Of a stretch of 64,000 nucleotides of DNA, positions 45,593 to 54,889 are shown in pieces. Position 1 is the stretch's first letter; every line of letters begins with the position of its first letter. The stretch comes from CAIXSC01 sp046349855 (GTDB lineage Bacteria; Planctomycetota; Planctomycetia; Pirellulales; Pirellulaceae). The notes under the pieces were generated by a model that did not search any database, was not told where the DNA came from, and saw nothing but the letters and a program-made list of their open reading frames with translations. The translations under genes and the position numbers were made by a program. The DNA lies in contig JAXMBM010000008.1 in assembly GCA_046349855.1 (NCBI GenBank), positions 62,001 through 126,000 of the forward strand, written 5' to 3'.

Positions 45593-48500
45593 TCACTCTC
45601 GAGTGATCGCTTCATCCAGGTTCAAGATGACGTTGGCCGCCAGCGCGTACGCTGCCAGCTCGACGGGGTCGAGCGCGCCGGGCGGAACCGACTGGCCGAA
45701 CGTGATCAGCCGCCGCGCGGAGTCGGGCTGTTCGCGGAGCCGGGCCAGGTCGTGCTCCAGCCCCGCCGTCAGGATGCGCAATTCATCGGCCGTGGGTTCG
45801 CGGCAGGTGACGAGGCGGAATCCGAGGGCCAGGCGCGTGGTCGGTTGGTCTCCGCCCGCCGTCAGCATCCGCTCGGCCAGCCGCCGCGCCGCTTCGACGT
45901 AGGTGATTTCGTTGAGCAACGCCAATGCCTGGAGCGGCGTGTTGGTCCGCGAGCGCTTGATCGTGCAGATCTCGCGGTTGGGCGCGTCGAACAGCAGCAT
46001 CGTGGGAGGCGCGGCGGTTCGTTTCCAGACGGTGTACAACGTCCGGCGATAGAGGCCGTCTCCCTGGTCCGGTTTGTAATTCCGCAGATCTCCGTACACG
46101 CTTGTCTCGTCCCACACGCCGTCCGGCATATAGGGACGCACGCTCGGTCCCCCAATCTTTTCGACCAGCAGCCCGCTGGCCGCCAGCGCCTGATCGCGGA
46201 GCAACTCGCCGGTGAGGCGGAATCGCGGACCGCGCGCCAGCAGGCGGTTATCGGGATCGCGCTGCAGCAGTTCCGGAGTGACGCGCGACGACTGCCGATA
46301 CGCGGCACTCAGCACGATCAGTTTCTGGAGTGCCTTCATATCCCAGCGGCTCGCGGGACGACCGTTCACCGCGGGCGACGACGTCGGTTCGACGAATTCG
46401 CAGGCCAGCCAGTCGAGCAGCTCGGGATGACTGGGGAACTCGGACTGCGACCCGAAGTTCTCGGTGGTCTTCACGAGTCCCGTGCCGAAGAACCGTTCCC
46501 AGGTGCGATTCACCCAGACGCGGGCGGTCAGCGGATGGCGGGGACTCACGATCCAGCGGGCCAGGCCGAGTCGATTGAGCGATTCGCCGGCGGGGAGGGG
46601 CGGCAGGGCGGCGGGCAGGCCCGCCGTTACCGGTTCACCGCGCTTATCGTACTGACCGCGAATCAGGAAGAACGACTCGCGCGGTTTGTCGAGTTCCTTC
46701 ATGATCATGACGGTGGGAAACGACGTGCGGACGGCGTCGCGGGCCTGTTTGGCCTCGGTCACGGCCCGCTCGGCACGCTTCACCGGACTATCGACGTTTT
46801 CCCGGAAGAACTTTTCCAGCTCCGCCCGCTGCTCGGCCGTGCGCTGCGACGGTTCGACCGTCAGGATCGCCTGCAGCGCCGCCGGGACGGTGGCCCCCTG
46901 AAGCGTCACGGTGCCGGTTGGCAGCGACGTGCGCGACAAACGGAAGCGGCCGATGTTGTGGCGATCAATGGCCTCGTGGTACAGCCGCACGACGCAGGTG
47001 GCGTCGGCCGGCACGGCCAGCGGAGCGTCGAAGAGGAACATCGCGCGGCGCGGCAGACGCTTGGCGGGATCGTTGCCGTCGATCGCCCAGCCTTTGGCCC
47101 GATTGCCGCTCAGCACCTGCTGGATGTCCCAGTTCGGCTGCGAATAGTCGGCGGCGACCTGCGCGAGTTTCGCGCGGAGCGGTGTGGCCAGCCCCGGCGC
47201 CGTGACCTCGGCTTCCACTCGAGTCAGGACGTAGTTCCCGTTGGGGTAACGCCCCAGGCTCTGGTTGGGCAGGCTGGGATCGGGGAAGGTTTCGAGCAGG
47301 ATTCCGGAGAGAGGACCGGCGGGAAGCGGCGCCGTGACCTCGTAGGTGTCGTGTGGCGGATTCTGGCCGCTCGCCAGGTACGTGCCGTCCGGTTGACGGG
47401 TCAGCGTGGCGCCGCCCAGCGATTTCACGTCGCGCGGTTCGAGCCCGATCCAGGCGGCGGTCTGCTCGCCCAGCTGCCGGCGGAAGGTCGGTTCCCACGC
47501 CGCCACCAGTTCCGGCAGCCGCGCGGTCTCTTCACGCAAACGGGCCTCTGCCTGCGGTATGGCCGCTTCCAGTTCCGCCAGCCGCTTCTCCTGCTCGGGC
47601 GTGGGAGCCGTCAGCACCGGATCGGTGTTGCGCGACTCTCCCTGCAGCGTCCCGCTCTCCGGCACGTTGTTGAAGAACGCGAACAGCTGGTAGAACTCGC
47701 GCTGCGTGATCGGATCGTACTTGTGATCGTGGCAGCGACAGCAGTTCAGCGTCAGGCCGAGCCAGGTGAGGCCCGTCGTCTCGACCCGGTCGATCACCGT
47801 CTCGACCCGCCATTCCTCGGCAATGATCCCTCCTTCGCCATTCAGCCGGTGGTTACGGTTGAAACCGGTGGCGACCAGCTGCCGATGCGTCGGCTGCGGC
47901 AGGAGATCGCCCGCCAATTGCTCGATGGTGAACTGATCGAACGGCAGGTTGCGATTGAACGCGTCGATCACCCAGTCGCGCCAGGGCCATTGCTGACGGC
48001 TGCTGTCGATCTGAAAGCCGTTGCTGTCGGCGTAGCGGGCGTAGTCGAGCCATTGGAGTGCCATCCGTTCGCCATAGCGGGGAGATTCGAGCAACCGATC
48101 GACGAGCCGTTCGTAGGCATCGGGCGAACGGTCCGCCAGGAATTCATCCACCTCGCGCGGGCTGGGGGGGAGTCCGGTGAGGTCCAGTGAAACGCGACGG
48201 ATCAGCGTCTCGCGACTCGCCTCCGAAGCCGGGCTCAACCCCTCACTCTCCAGACGCGCCAGGATGAATCGATCGATGTCGGTCCGAGCCCAATCGCGCC
48301 GAGTCACCGCCGGTACGGCCGGCCGCTCGGGCGGCAGAAAGGCCCAATGTCCCTGGTAGTCTGCTCCTTCCGCGACCCAACGGCGCAGCAACTCCCGCTG
48401 CGCTGCCGTCAGCGCCTTGCCCCGAACTGGGCGGCGGCATCTGTTCATCCGGATCGCTGCTGGTGAGTCGCCGGATCAGTTCGCTGGCGTCGGGTTTTCC

Positions 48501-48773
48501 AGGCACGATGGCGGGCGTTCCCGATTCGCCGGGCCGCAGGGCCTGGTCGCGGAGGTCCAGCCGCAAGCCGGCCTGGCGGGTCTTCTCGTCCGGGCCATGG
48601 CACTGGAAGCAGGTGTTGGACAACAGAGGGCGGATGTCGCGGTTGAACGACAGTCGCGCGGACCCGCCACCGCCGGCTCGGCGGCCGCCACGGGTTGGGC
48701 TCGAGCCCGGCCAGCGACACCGCGGCCAGAACGCTGAGGAACAGACACAGGGTGAGCAGCGACGAGCAATCAT
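45593..48773 (-). CDS. PSCyt1-DUF1549-DUF1553 cytochrome protein, with apparent frameshifts near its N-terminus
   Basis: About 1055 residues. The N-terminal part has LSFNRDIRPLLS and a CxxCH heme motif (CFQCHGPDEKTRQAG), the PSCyt1 domain. DUF1549 follows with SLDLTGLPPSPREVDEF and DRFILARLESEGL, and the C-terminal DUF1553 has RVWVNRTWERFFG and LALLNEITYVEAARRLAERML. The reading frame must shift at least once at a C-run at 48420-48423 (MPPPSSG followed by KALTAAQREL), and probably three more times between 48660 and 48773, where the signal peptide (LLTLCLFLSVLAAVSLAG) and the heme domain lie in different frames. The ATG at 48773 begins the region. The gene is first in the operon with DUF1501 and VCBS. 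Confidence 0.82.
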
Positions 48774-49120
48774 GGCACAGCAACTCGAGAGGCTCAGGCG
48801 GGCTCAGGGGAGAACTACGGGCGGGCCTTCATCTTAGCATGTCGACGGGTCGTTCCGAAATGCTGGCCGACGCGACTCGCCGGGGAACCTTGCCGGTCGA
48901 TGGCGATCAGCGGACCCATGGCCCGACCCGCCGGCAGGGGATCGGTTGGGAAGTGCACCGAAGCGGACTCGGCGGGGTAGCGACGCGGAGAAACTGACCT
49001 AGGTGGATGGGGACGGTGGCTGCTATCATCCCCGCGCTTGGTGTTGCGCCGGCACCGCGGAACCCGCGGTTCGGCCGTACGAGCGACAAGGTTAGTTGTC
49101 TCAGGAGGAGACTGGGAAAT
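48774..49120. other. Divergent intergenic region, no gene seen
   Basis: This 347-bp gap lies between two divergently transcribed genes and must contain both promoters. AGGAGGAG at 49103-49110 is the ribosome site for the TIGR03009 gene. I see no RNA gene; the short open frames here look non-coding. Confidence 0.5.
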
Positions 49121-50461
49121 ATGCGCAGGGACGCGGCAGTAATCGTGACGGCGGTGGTGGCCAGCCTGGTTTTCGGCTCCTTCCCCCGCATTCTCCCCGC
49201 TCAGATCACCGCCCCGACGCGTCAGGGCACGGGAACGGTGCCTGCGACGAAGGGCGCTTCCCAGCCCACTCAGCCCGTTTACGGCCCCGAGCCGGAAACG
49301 CCGCGGACGGCACGCACGGCGGGCGGCACCAGTCCCGGCTCGGCGACCCCGCGGACCACCTCAGGGACGCCCGCCAGCGGCACTCCCGCCGGAGGTGCTC
49401 GCGTCGGTGGTGCGGCGGCCACTGGCACGCCCGGCAGTGGTGCGCCCGGCAGTGGCACGGCGGGAGGTACGCCGGCGCGGACCACGGCGTCGCCGCAAGG
49501 GAAAGCACCCGCGGGACCTGCCGGGGTAACTCAGCCCGTGTTCCGTCCGGCCACGCCGGGTTTGGTGGCCGCTCCGCAGGCGCCCAGCTGGTTCCCGTTG
49601 CCTCCCGAACACGAGAAATACCTCGATCAGGTGCTGCAGTACTGGCAGGATTCGAGTTCCAAGATCAAGCGGTACCGCTGCAAGTTTACCCGCTGGGAGT
49701 ACGACGGGACGTTCATGTCGCGGGATGTGAAGACGGGCGAGATGCCGGCGAAGACGCAGAGCACCGGGGTGATCAAGTACGCGGCTCCGGACAAGGGTTT
49801 GTTCAAGGTCGAGCAGTTGCTGTACTACACGCCGCCGCAGAAGGCGGGGGAGCGGGCTCAGTACCTGGCGCGGCCGGAAGATCGCGGGGAGCAGTGGATC
49901 TGCGACGGCAAGTCGGTCTTTGCGTTCGACCATCAGCAGAAGCAGCTGATGCAGACCGAGTTGCCGCCGGAGATGCAGGGGCGGGCGATCGTCGATGGTC
50001 CGCTGCCGTTCATGTTTGGGGCCGACGCGGCGAAGATCAAGCAGCGGTTCTGGATTCGCGTCATCACTCCCAAGGACTCGAAGGGTGAGTACTGGCTGGA
50101 AGCGGTGCCCAAGACGCGGACCGACGCGGCCAACTTCAAGATGCTGCACATCATCATCGACGAGGCCGACTTCCTGCCCAAGGCGATGGCCCTGTTTGGA
50201 CCGAACTATGATCCGCGGACCAATCCCACCTGCACGAATTTCGTGTTTGAGAAGCGGGAAGTGAACTGGAACGACACGATCGACAAGATCAACATCTTTG
50301 CCCGCGAGTTCTGGGAACCGGCCACTCCGCTGGGTTACAAGAAGGTGGTCGAACGTTACCAGCCGACTCCGGAGGAGCGGACGGCTGCTCCGGGGACGGT
50401 CGCGCCAGGCCCGGCCACGAAACAGGCGACCCGTCCCGGTCCGGTGCGACCGAACCGCTGA
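49121..50461 (+). CDS. TIGR03009 family protein with low-complexity linker
   Basis: A 446-residue exported protein of the TIGR03009 family known from Planctomycetota. A signal peptide (VIVTAVVASLVFGSFPRIL) is followed by a Gly/Thr/Pro/Ala-rich linker (about 45-160) built from GTPGSGAPGSGTAGG-type repeats. The conserved domain starts at WFPLPPEHEKYLDQVL and includes KYAAPDKGLFKVEQL, WICDGKSVFAFDH and PTCTNFVFEKREVNW. The family function is unknown. The ATG at 49121 has AGGAGGAG about 11 bases upstream. Confidence 0.9.
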   Translation: MRRDAAVIVTAVVASLVFGSFPRILPAQITAPTRQGTGTVPATKGASQPTQPVYGPEPETPRTARTAGGTSPGSATPRTTSGTPASGTPAGGARVGGAAATGTPGSGAPGSGTAGGTPARTTASPQGKAPAGPAGVTQPVFRPATPGLVAAPQAPSWFPLPPEHEKYLDQVLQYWQDSSSKIKRYRCKFTRWEYDGTFMSRDVKTGEMPAKTQSTGVIKYAAPDKGLFKVEQLLYYTPPQKAGERAQYLARPEDRGEQWICDGKSVFAFDHQQKQLMQTELPPEMQGRAIVDGPLPFMFGADAAKIKQRFWIRVITPKDSKGEYWLEAVPKTRTDAANFKMLHIIIDEADFLPKAMALFGPNYDPRTNPTCTNFVFEKREVNWNDTIDKINIFAREFWEPATPLGYKKVVERYQPTPEERTAAPGTVAPGPATKQATRPGPVRPNR

Positions 50462-50519
50462 CGGCCGGCGGCGTCGGCGTGCCTTGTCAAGCAGGTCGGT
50501 GCGGGTGTAACGTGGCATC

Positions 50520-51581
50520 ATGAATACTGAGCACGCCAGTCGACAGGACGGCTCGGTCGCCCCACCGACCCACCCCCTCTGGCTCGGCTTCGACGTCGGC
50601 GGCACGAACATCAAGATTGGACTTGTCGACGACACCGGCCGGCCGCTGGGCAAGACGAGTCTGCCGTCGGAGCCAGATCGGTCGCCGGACGGCACCGTGG
50701 TGCGCATGGTCGAGTCGGCGGCACGGCTCTTGACCGACCTGGGGTGGGGCTGGAACGAGGTCCGCGGGGTCGGGCTGGGTACGCCCGGTACGATGGACAT
50801 TCCGCGGGGCCTGATGCTTGATCCGCCCAATATGCCGGGCTGGCATTACTATCCGATTCGGGACCGGCTGGCGGAGGCCTGTGGAAAGCCGGTGTCGTTT
50901 GCCAACGATGCCAACGCGGCGGCGTTCGGCGAGTTCTGGGTCGGGAGCGGCCGAAAGTACCCCAGCATTGTCCTGCTGACGCTCGGCACGGGGGTCGGCG
51001 GGGGGATCATCGTCCATGGGCTATCCATCGACGGGGAAAACAGTTGCGGCAGCGAATGTGGTCACATCATCATCGACCACCACGACTCCGCCCGACTCTG
51101 CAATTGCGGCCAGCGTGGCCATCTGGAAGCGTACGCCAGCGCCACGGCGCTGATGAAACGTTGCGAGGAAGCGCTGGCGGCGGGACGGGCCAGTGAACTG
51201 GCCACTCGAGCCGCTCAAGGGGAGCGGCTCACCCCCCTGGTCATCGGCGAGGAGGCGGAGCGAGGTGATCCTCTGGCGCTCGAACTGGTCCTCGACACCG
51301 GCTATTACCTGGGAGTGGGGATCACGAGTCTCATGCATACGATTGATCCTGGGGCGGTGATTCTCGGGGGAGCGATGAACTTTGGCGGGCACGATACGCC
51401 GCTCGGCCGCCGCTTTCTGGCACGGATTCGCGACGAGGTGCGGCGGCGGGCCTTTCCCGTTTTGGCCGAGAGAACTACGATCGACTTTGCGCAGTTGGGC
51501 GGCGACGCGGGGTTCATTGGAGCAGCCGGTATCGCTCGCGCCGCTCTGTGCCCCTCCCCGGGTTCCGCCGGCCCCTCCTGA
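50520..51581 (+). CDS. ROK family sugar kinase (glucokinase-like)
   Basis: A 353-residue ROK kinase. It has the ATP-binding DVGGTNIKIGLVDD (25-38), the catalytic region FANDANAAAFGEFW, the ROK signature LGTGVGGGIIVHG, and the zinc-binding CNCGQRGHLE element. The length and motifs are close to glucokinase (GlkA-type) enzymes, but ROK enzymes vary in sugar specificity. It is 21 bp before lepA and could be co-transcribed with it. Confidence 0.9.
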   Translation: MNTEHASRQDGSVAPPTHPLWLGFDVGGTNIKIGLVDDTGRPLGKTSLPSEPDRSPDGTVVRMVESAARLLTDLGWGWNEVRGVGLGTPGTMDIPRGLMLDPPNMPGWHYYPIRDRLAEACGKPVSFANDANAAAFGEFWVGSGRKYPSIVLLTLGTGVGGGIIVHGLSIDGENSCGSECGHIIIDHHDSARLCNCGQRGHLEAYASATALMKRCEEALAAGRASELATRAAQGERLTPLVIGEEAERGDPLALELVLDTGYYLGVGITSLMHTIDPGAVILGGAMNFGGHDTPLGRRFLARIRDEVRRRAFPVLAERTTIDFAQLGGDAGFIGAAGIARAALCPSPGSAGPS

Positions 51582-51602
51582 ATCCGAGATACGCTGAATC
51601 GC

Positions 51603-53414
51603 ATGCCCGACTTCGACTGCCAGCATATTCGCAATTTCTGCATCATCGCCCATATCGACCATGGGAAGAGTACGCTGGCCGACCGGCTGCTCGAATTCAC
51701 CGGCACCGTCCAGAAACGCGAACTCAAAGAGCAGATGCTGGACGATATGGAGCTGGAGCGGCAGCGAGGCATCACCATCAAGGCCCGGGCCGTCCGGATG
51801 CAGTACTCCCGCAACGGGGAACTGTACGAACTCAACCTCATCGACACTCCCGGTCACGTCGACTTCCACTACGAGGTCTCCCGCTCGCTGGCCTGCTGCG
51901 AAGGGGCACTGCTGCTGGTGGATGCGTTCCAGGGGGTCGAGGCGCAAACGGTGGCCAACGCCTACGCTGCCATCGATGCCAATCTCACCATCCTGCCGGT
52001 CATCAACAAAATCGACTTGAAGCACGCCCGCGTCGACGAGGTGGTGGCGGAGATGGAGCAGACGCTGGCGGTGGGAGCGGATGAAATCCTCAAAGCCAGT
52101 GCCAAAGCCGGCTTGGGCATCTCCGAGATTCTCGACGCCGTCATCGATCGGATCCCGCCGCCGGCCGGCGATCCGGCCGCGACGCTGCAGGCGATGGTGT
52201 TCGATTCGCACTACGACGATTATCGCGGCGCGATTATTTATGTGCGGGTGATGAACGGGCGGGTCGAACGGGGACAGAAGGTCCGGCTGCTGAGCGCCGG
52301 CACGGCGCACGAAGTTGTCGAGCTGGGGCAGTTCGTGCCGCAGCAGCGGCCGTGCGACTCGCTGCAGGCCGGGCAGGTCGGTTACCTGATCTGCAACATC
52401 AAGTCGCTCGATCTGGTCCATATCGGCGACACGGTCTCGGTGCCCGGCGACAACCCCGCGCCGCTGCTGGCCGGCTACAAGTCGCCCAAGCGCATGGTCT
52501 ACTGCGGACTCTACCCGTCCGACGGCCAGGACTTCGAGGAACTGCGCGACGCGCTCGAACGGCTGCACATCAACGATCCCAGCTTCGAGTTCGAACCGGA
52601 AACCAGCGAGGCGCTCGGATTCGGCTTCCGCTGCGGCTTCCTCGGGCTGCTCCACATGGAGATCATCCAGCAGCGGCTCGAACAGGAATCCAACGTCGAT
52701 CTCGTCCAGACCGCGCCCAACGTCACTTACGAAATCCAGCTGCGCACGGGGGAGACCAAGGAGATTCATCGGCCCCAGGAAGTCCCCGACTCGGGAGCCA
52801 TCGACGAGTTCCGCCAGCCGATTGTCCGCGTCAACCTGATCGTGCCGAGCGACTATATCGGCACGGTCATGAAGCTCTGCCAGGATCGCCGGGGAGTGCA
52901 GCGGAGTCTCGAGCATCTGTCGGCGTCGCGGGCCATGCTGGTGTACGACCTCCCGCTGGCCGAGGTCATTTACGACCTGCACGACAAGCTCAAGAGCGCC
53001 ACGCGCGGCTACGGCACGATGGACTATGAAGTCATCGGTTACGAACCGGCCGACCTGGTCCGCATGGATATCCTGGTGAACGGCAAGCGGGTCGATGCGC
53101 TGAGTGTGATCTGCGATCGCCGCGACGCCGATCGGCGCGGCCGCGCCGTCTGCAAGCGCTTGAAAGGGGAGATCGAGCGGCACATGTTCGAGGTGGCCGT
53201 GCAGGCCGCCATCGGCTCCCGCGTGATCGCTCGGGAAACCGTGCCCGCCATGCGGAAGAACGTCACCGCCAAATGCTACGGCGGTGACATCACCCGCAAA
53301 CGGAAGCTCTGGGAGAAGCAGAAGGAAGGCAAGAAGCGCATGAAGTCGATTGGCCAGGTCGACATCCCGCAGAAGGCGTTCCTCGCGGTGCTGGACACCG
53401 GCGAGGACCGATGA
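51603..53414 (+). CDS. lepA: Elongation factor 4 (LepA), ribosomal back-translocase
   Basis: A 603-residue GTPase. It has the G1 motif AHIDHGKSTLADRL, G3 DTPGHVDF, G4 NKIDLKHA, and the LepA-specific C-terminal domain (NVTAKCYGGDITRKRKLWEKQKEGKKRMK). The length is standard for LepA. It binds the ribosome and reverses mis-translocation. Its stop overlaps the signal peptidase start by 4 bp (ATGA), so these genes are coupled, an arrangement seen in several bacterial lineages. Confidence 0.97.
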   Translation: MPDFDCQHIRNFCIIAHIDHGKSTLADRLLEFTGTVQKRELKEQMLDDMELERQRGITIKARAVRMQYSRNGELYELNLIDTPGHVDFHYEVSRSLACCEGALLLVDAFQGVEAQTVANAYAAIDANLTILPVINKIDLKHARVDEVVAEMEQTLAVGADEILKASAKAGLGISEILDAVIDRIPPPAGDPAATLQAMVFDSHYDDYRGAIIYVRVMNGRVERGQKVRLLSAGTAHEVVELGQFVPQQRPCDSLQAGQVGYLICNIKSLDLVHIGDTVSVPGDNPAPLLAGYKSPKRMVYCGLYPSDGQDFEELRDALERLHINDPSFEFEPETSEALGFGFRCGFLGLLHMEIIQQRLEQESNVDLVQTAPNVTYEIQLRTGETKEIHRPQEVPDSGAIDEFRQPIVRVNLIVPSDYIGTVMKLCQDRRGVQRSLEHLSASRAMLVYDLPLAEVIYDLHDKLKSATRGYGTMDYEVIGYEPADLVRMDILVNGKRVDALSVICDRRDADRRGRAVCKRLKGEIERHMFEVAVQAAIGSRVIARETVPAMRKNVTAKCYGGDITRKRKLWEKQKEGKKRMKSIGQVDIPQKAFLAVLDTGEDR

Positions 53415-54793
53415 GTGACGCTGGGGCGGCCGCTGCCACCGCGCCGCCGCCAGCGATCGCCCGCCACTCGGTGGCTCCGCGCCGCCGGTACTGGCGAACC
53501 GGCACGCTCGCTCTCGTTCTGCTGCTGCTGCTCGGCGGTGCGTTCCGCCTTGGACTGGTGAGTGGCTGGCTGGCACCGGTCAGTGTGGCGGGCGGCTCGA
53601 TGGCCGAAACTCTATGCGGTGACCACTGGCAGGTGACCTGTCCCGCCTGCCGCTTCCCCTATCGCTGCGGCGCCGCGGAAGTGCCGCGGGACGAACAGGT
53701 GGTCTGTCCCAACTGCGGCCAGGGACATCCCTTGACCGCTGCGGCCACCTGGCACCCAGGTTCGCGCGTCACGATCGATCGCTGGCCCATCGTCGTGCGC
53801 GCTCCCCGCCAGACGCTCCACCGCGGCGACCTCGTGGCGTTCGAGCAGCCAGGTGAGCCGGGCCAACGGGCCATCAAGCGGCTGGTGGGGCTCCCCGAGG
53901 AACACCTCGAACTGCGCGACGGCGACGTGTGGGTCGACCAGCAACCGTGGCGCAAGTCTTGGGACGAGCTGCGCGCGGCGGCGATCGTCGTGCACGACGA
54001 CCGCTTCCGGCCGGCCGGCGACGCGCCGAACGAATTTCGGTGGCGCTCGGCGACTCCCGAACACGGCTGGCGCGGTACGGCAACGGGGTACGAATTCGAT
54101 CCGGCACGAGCCACCGCCGAGGGACCGCATTGGCTGCACTTCGCTCCGCTCGCGACTCCGTCTGCCGGCGCCGTTGCGCAACTGGGGACGCCGCTGCGCG
54201 ACCTCGATGCCTACAACCAGAACCTCTCTCGCACCCTCGTGCCAGTAACCGATCTCGCCCTGCGTTGCCGCCTGCGCCTCGGCCCGTCCGCCCACTGCCT
54301 CATCCAACTCGACAATGGCCGAGAGATCCTGCAGTGGCGCTGGACGGCGGATGAAACACTCGAGGTCTGGCAGCGAACCGACGGTCAGGAACGCCGCCTG
54401 GCCTCCCTCCCCTGGCCGCGGCGCGGCACCGAGCCAACGCGGGACGACGAATGGGAATGGGGAGTGGGACAGTGTGACCACCAGGTGCTGGTGGCGGTGA
54501 ACGATCGCGAGCGGCTGCGACTCCCCCTGACGCTCGCCGAGTCGCGCTCGAGTCGAGCGGGCGGCTGGTCGATCGCAGCGGCCGGCGGCCCGGTCTGGCT
54601 GGGAGCGCCGCAACTGATCCGTGATCGGTACTATCTCCCGCCACGCCCACGCCATCCCTCCGCACCCAACGTCTGGCAACTCGGCCCGGATGAATGGTTT
54701 GTCTTGGGCGACAATCCACCACTGTCGGTCGACAGCCGCGATTGGCCTCCCGGAACACTCACGTCATCCCGTTGGATCGGCCGAGTGCCGTGA
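53411..54793 (+). CDS. lepB: Signal peptidase I with an inserted zinc ribbon
   Basis: A 460-residue membrane protein. After a membrane helix (LALVLLLLLGGAFRLG, about 33-48), the catalytic Ser is in GGSM (Ser63) and the catalytic Lys in AIKRLVG (Lys156); the C-terminal box is VLGDNPPLSVDSRDW. Between Ser63 and Lys156 lies an inserted zinc ribbon, CPAC (77-80) and CPNC (99-102), not found in classical signal peptidase I. Another long beta-rich insert follows Lys156 (about 190-410). The protein is longer than usual and is translationally coupled to lepA. Confidence 0.85.
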   Translation: MSDAGAAAATAPPPAIARHSVAPRRRYWRTGTLALVLLLLLGGAFRLGLVSGWLAPVSVAGGSMAETLCGDHWQVTCPACRFPYRCGAAEVPRDEQVVCPNCGQGHPLTAAATWHPGSRVTIDRWPIVVRAPRQTLHRGDLVAFEQPGEPGQRAIKRLVGLPEEHLELRDGDVWVDQQPWRKSWDELRAAAIVVHDDRFRPAGDAPNEFRWRSATPEHGWRGTATGYEFDPARATAEGPHWLHFAPLATPSAGAVAQLGTPLRDLDAYNQNLSRTLVPVTDLALRCRLRLGPSAHCLIQLDNGREILQWRWTADETLEVWQRTDGQERRLASLPWPRRGTEPTRDDEWEWGVGQCDHQVLVAVNDRERLRLPLTLAESRSSRAGGWSIAAAGGPVWLGAPQLIRDRYYLPPRPRHPSAPNVWQLGPDEWFVLGDNPPLSVDSRDWPPGTLTSSRWIGRVP

Positions 54794-54889
54794 CGATCTC
54801 GGCTCGCCCGCGAAGATGTCGGTCATCGTCCACTTCACGAGTACTTCACCATTCATCGCAAGGAGGGGCCCGCACGGGTCTCAGAGGTC

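Noticed and set aside
44109..45596. GTG start at 45596 for the second DUF1501 protein
   Set aside because: The ATG at 45581 has AAGGA at good spacing and begins the Tat-like leader; the extra residues overlap the previous stop.
51021..53576. 851-codon leftward frame opposite lepA
   Set aside because: Antisense to lepA and the ROK kinase; His/Arg-rich shadow composition.
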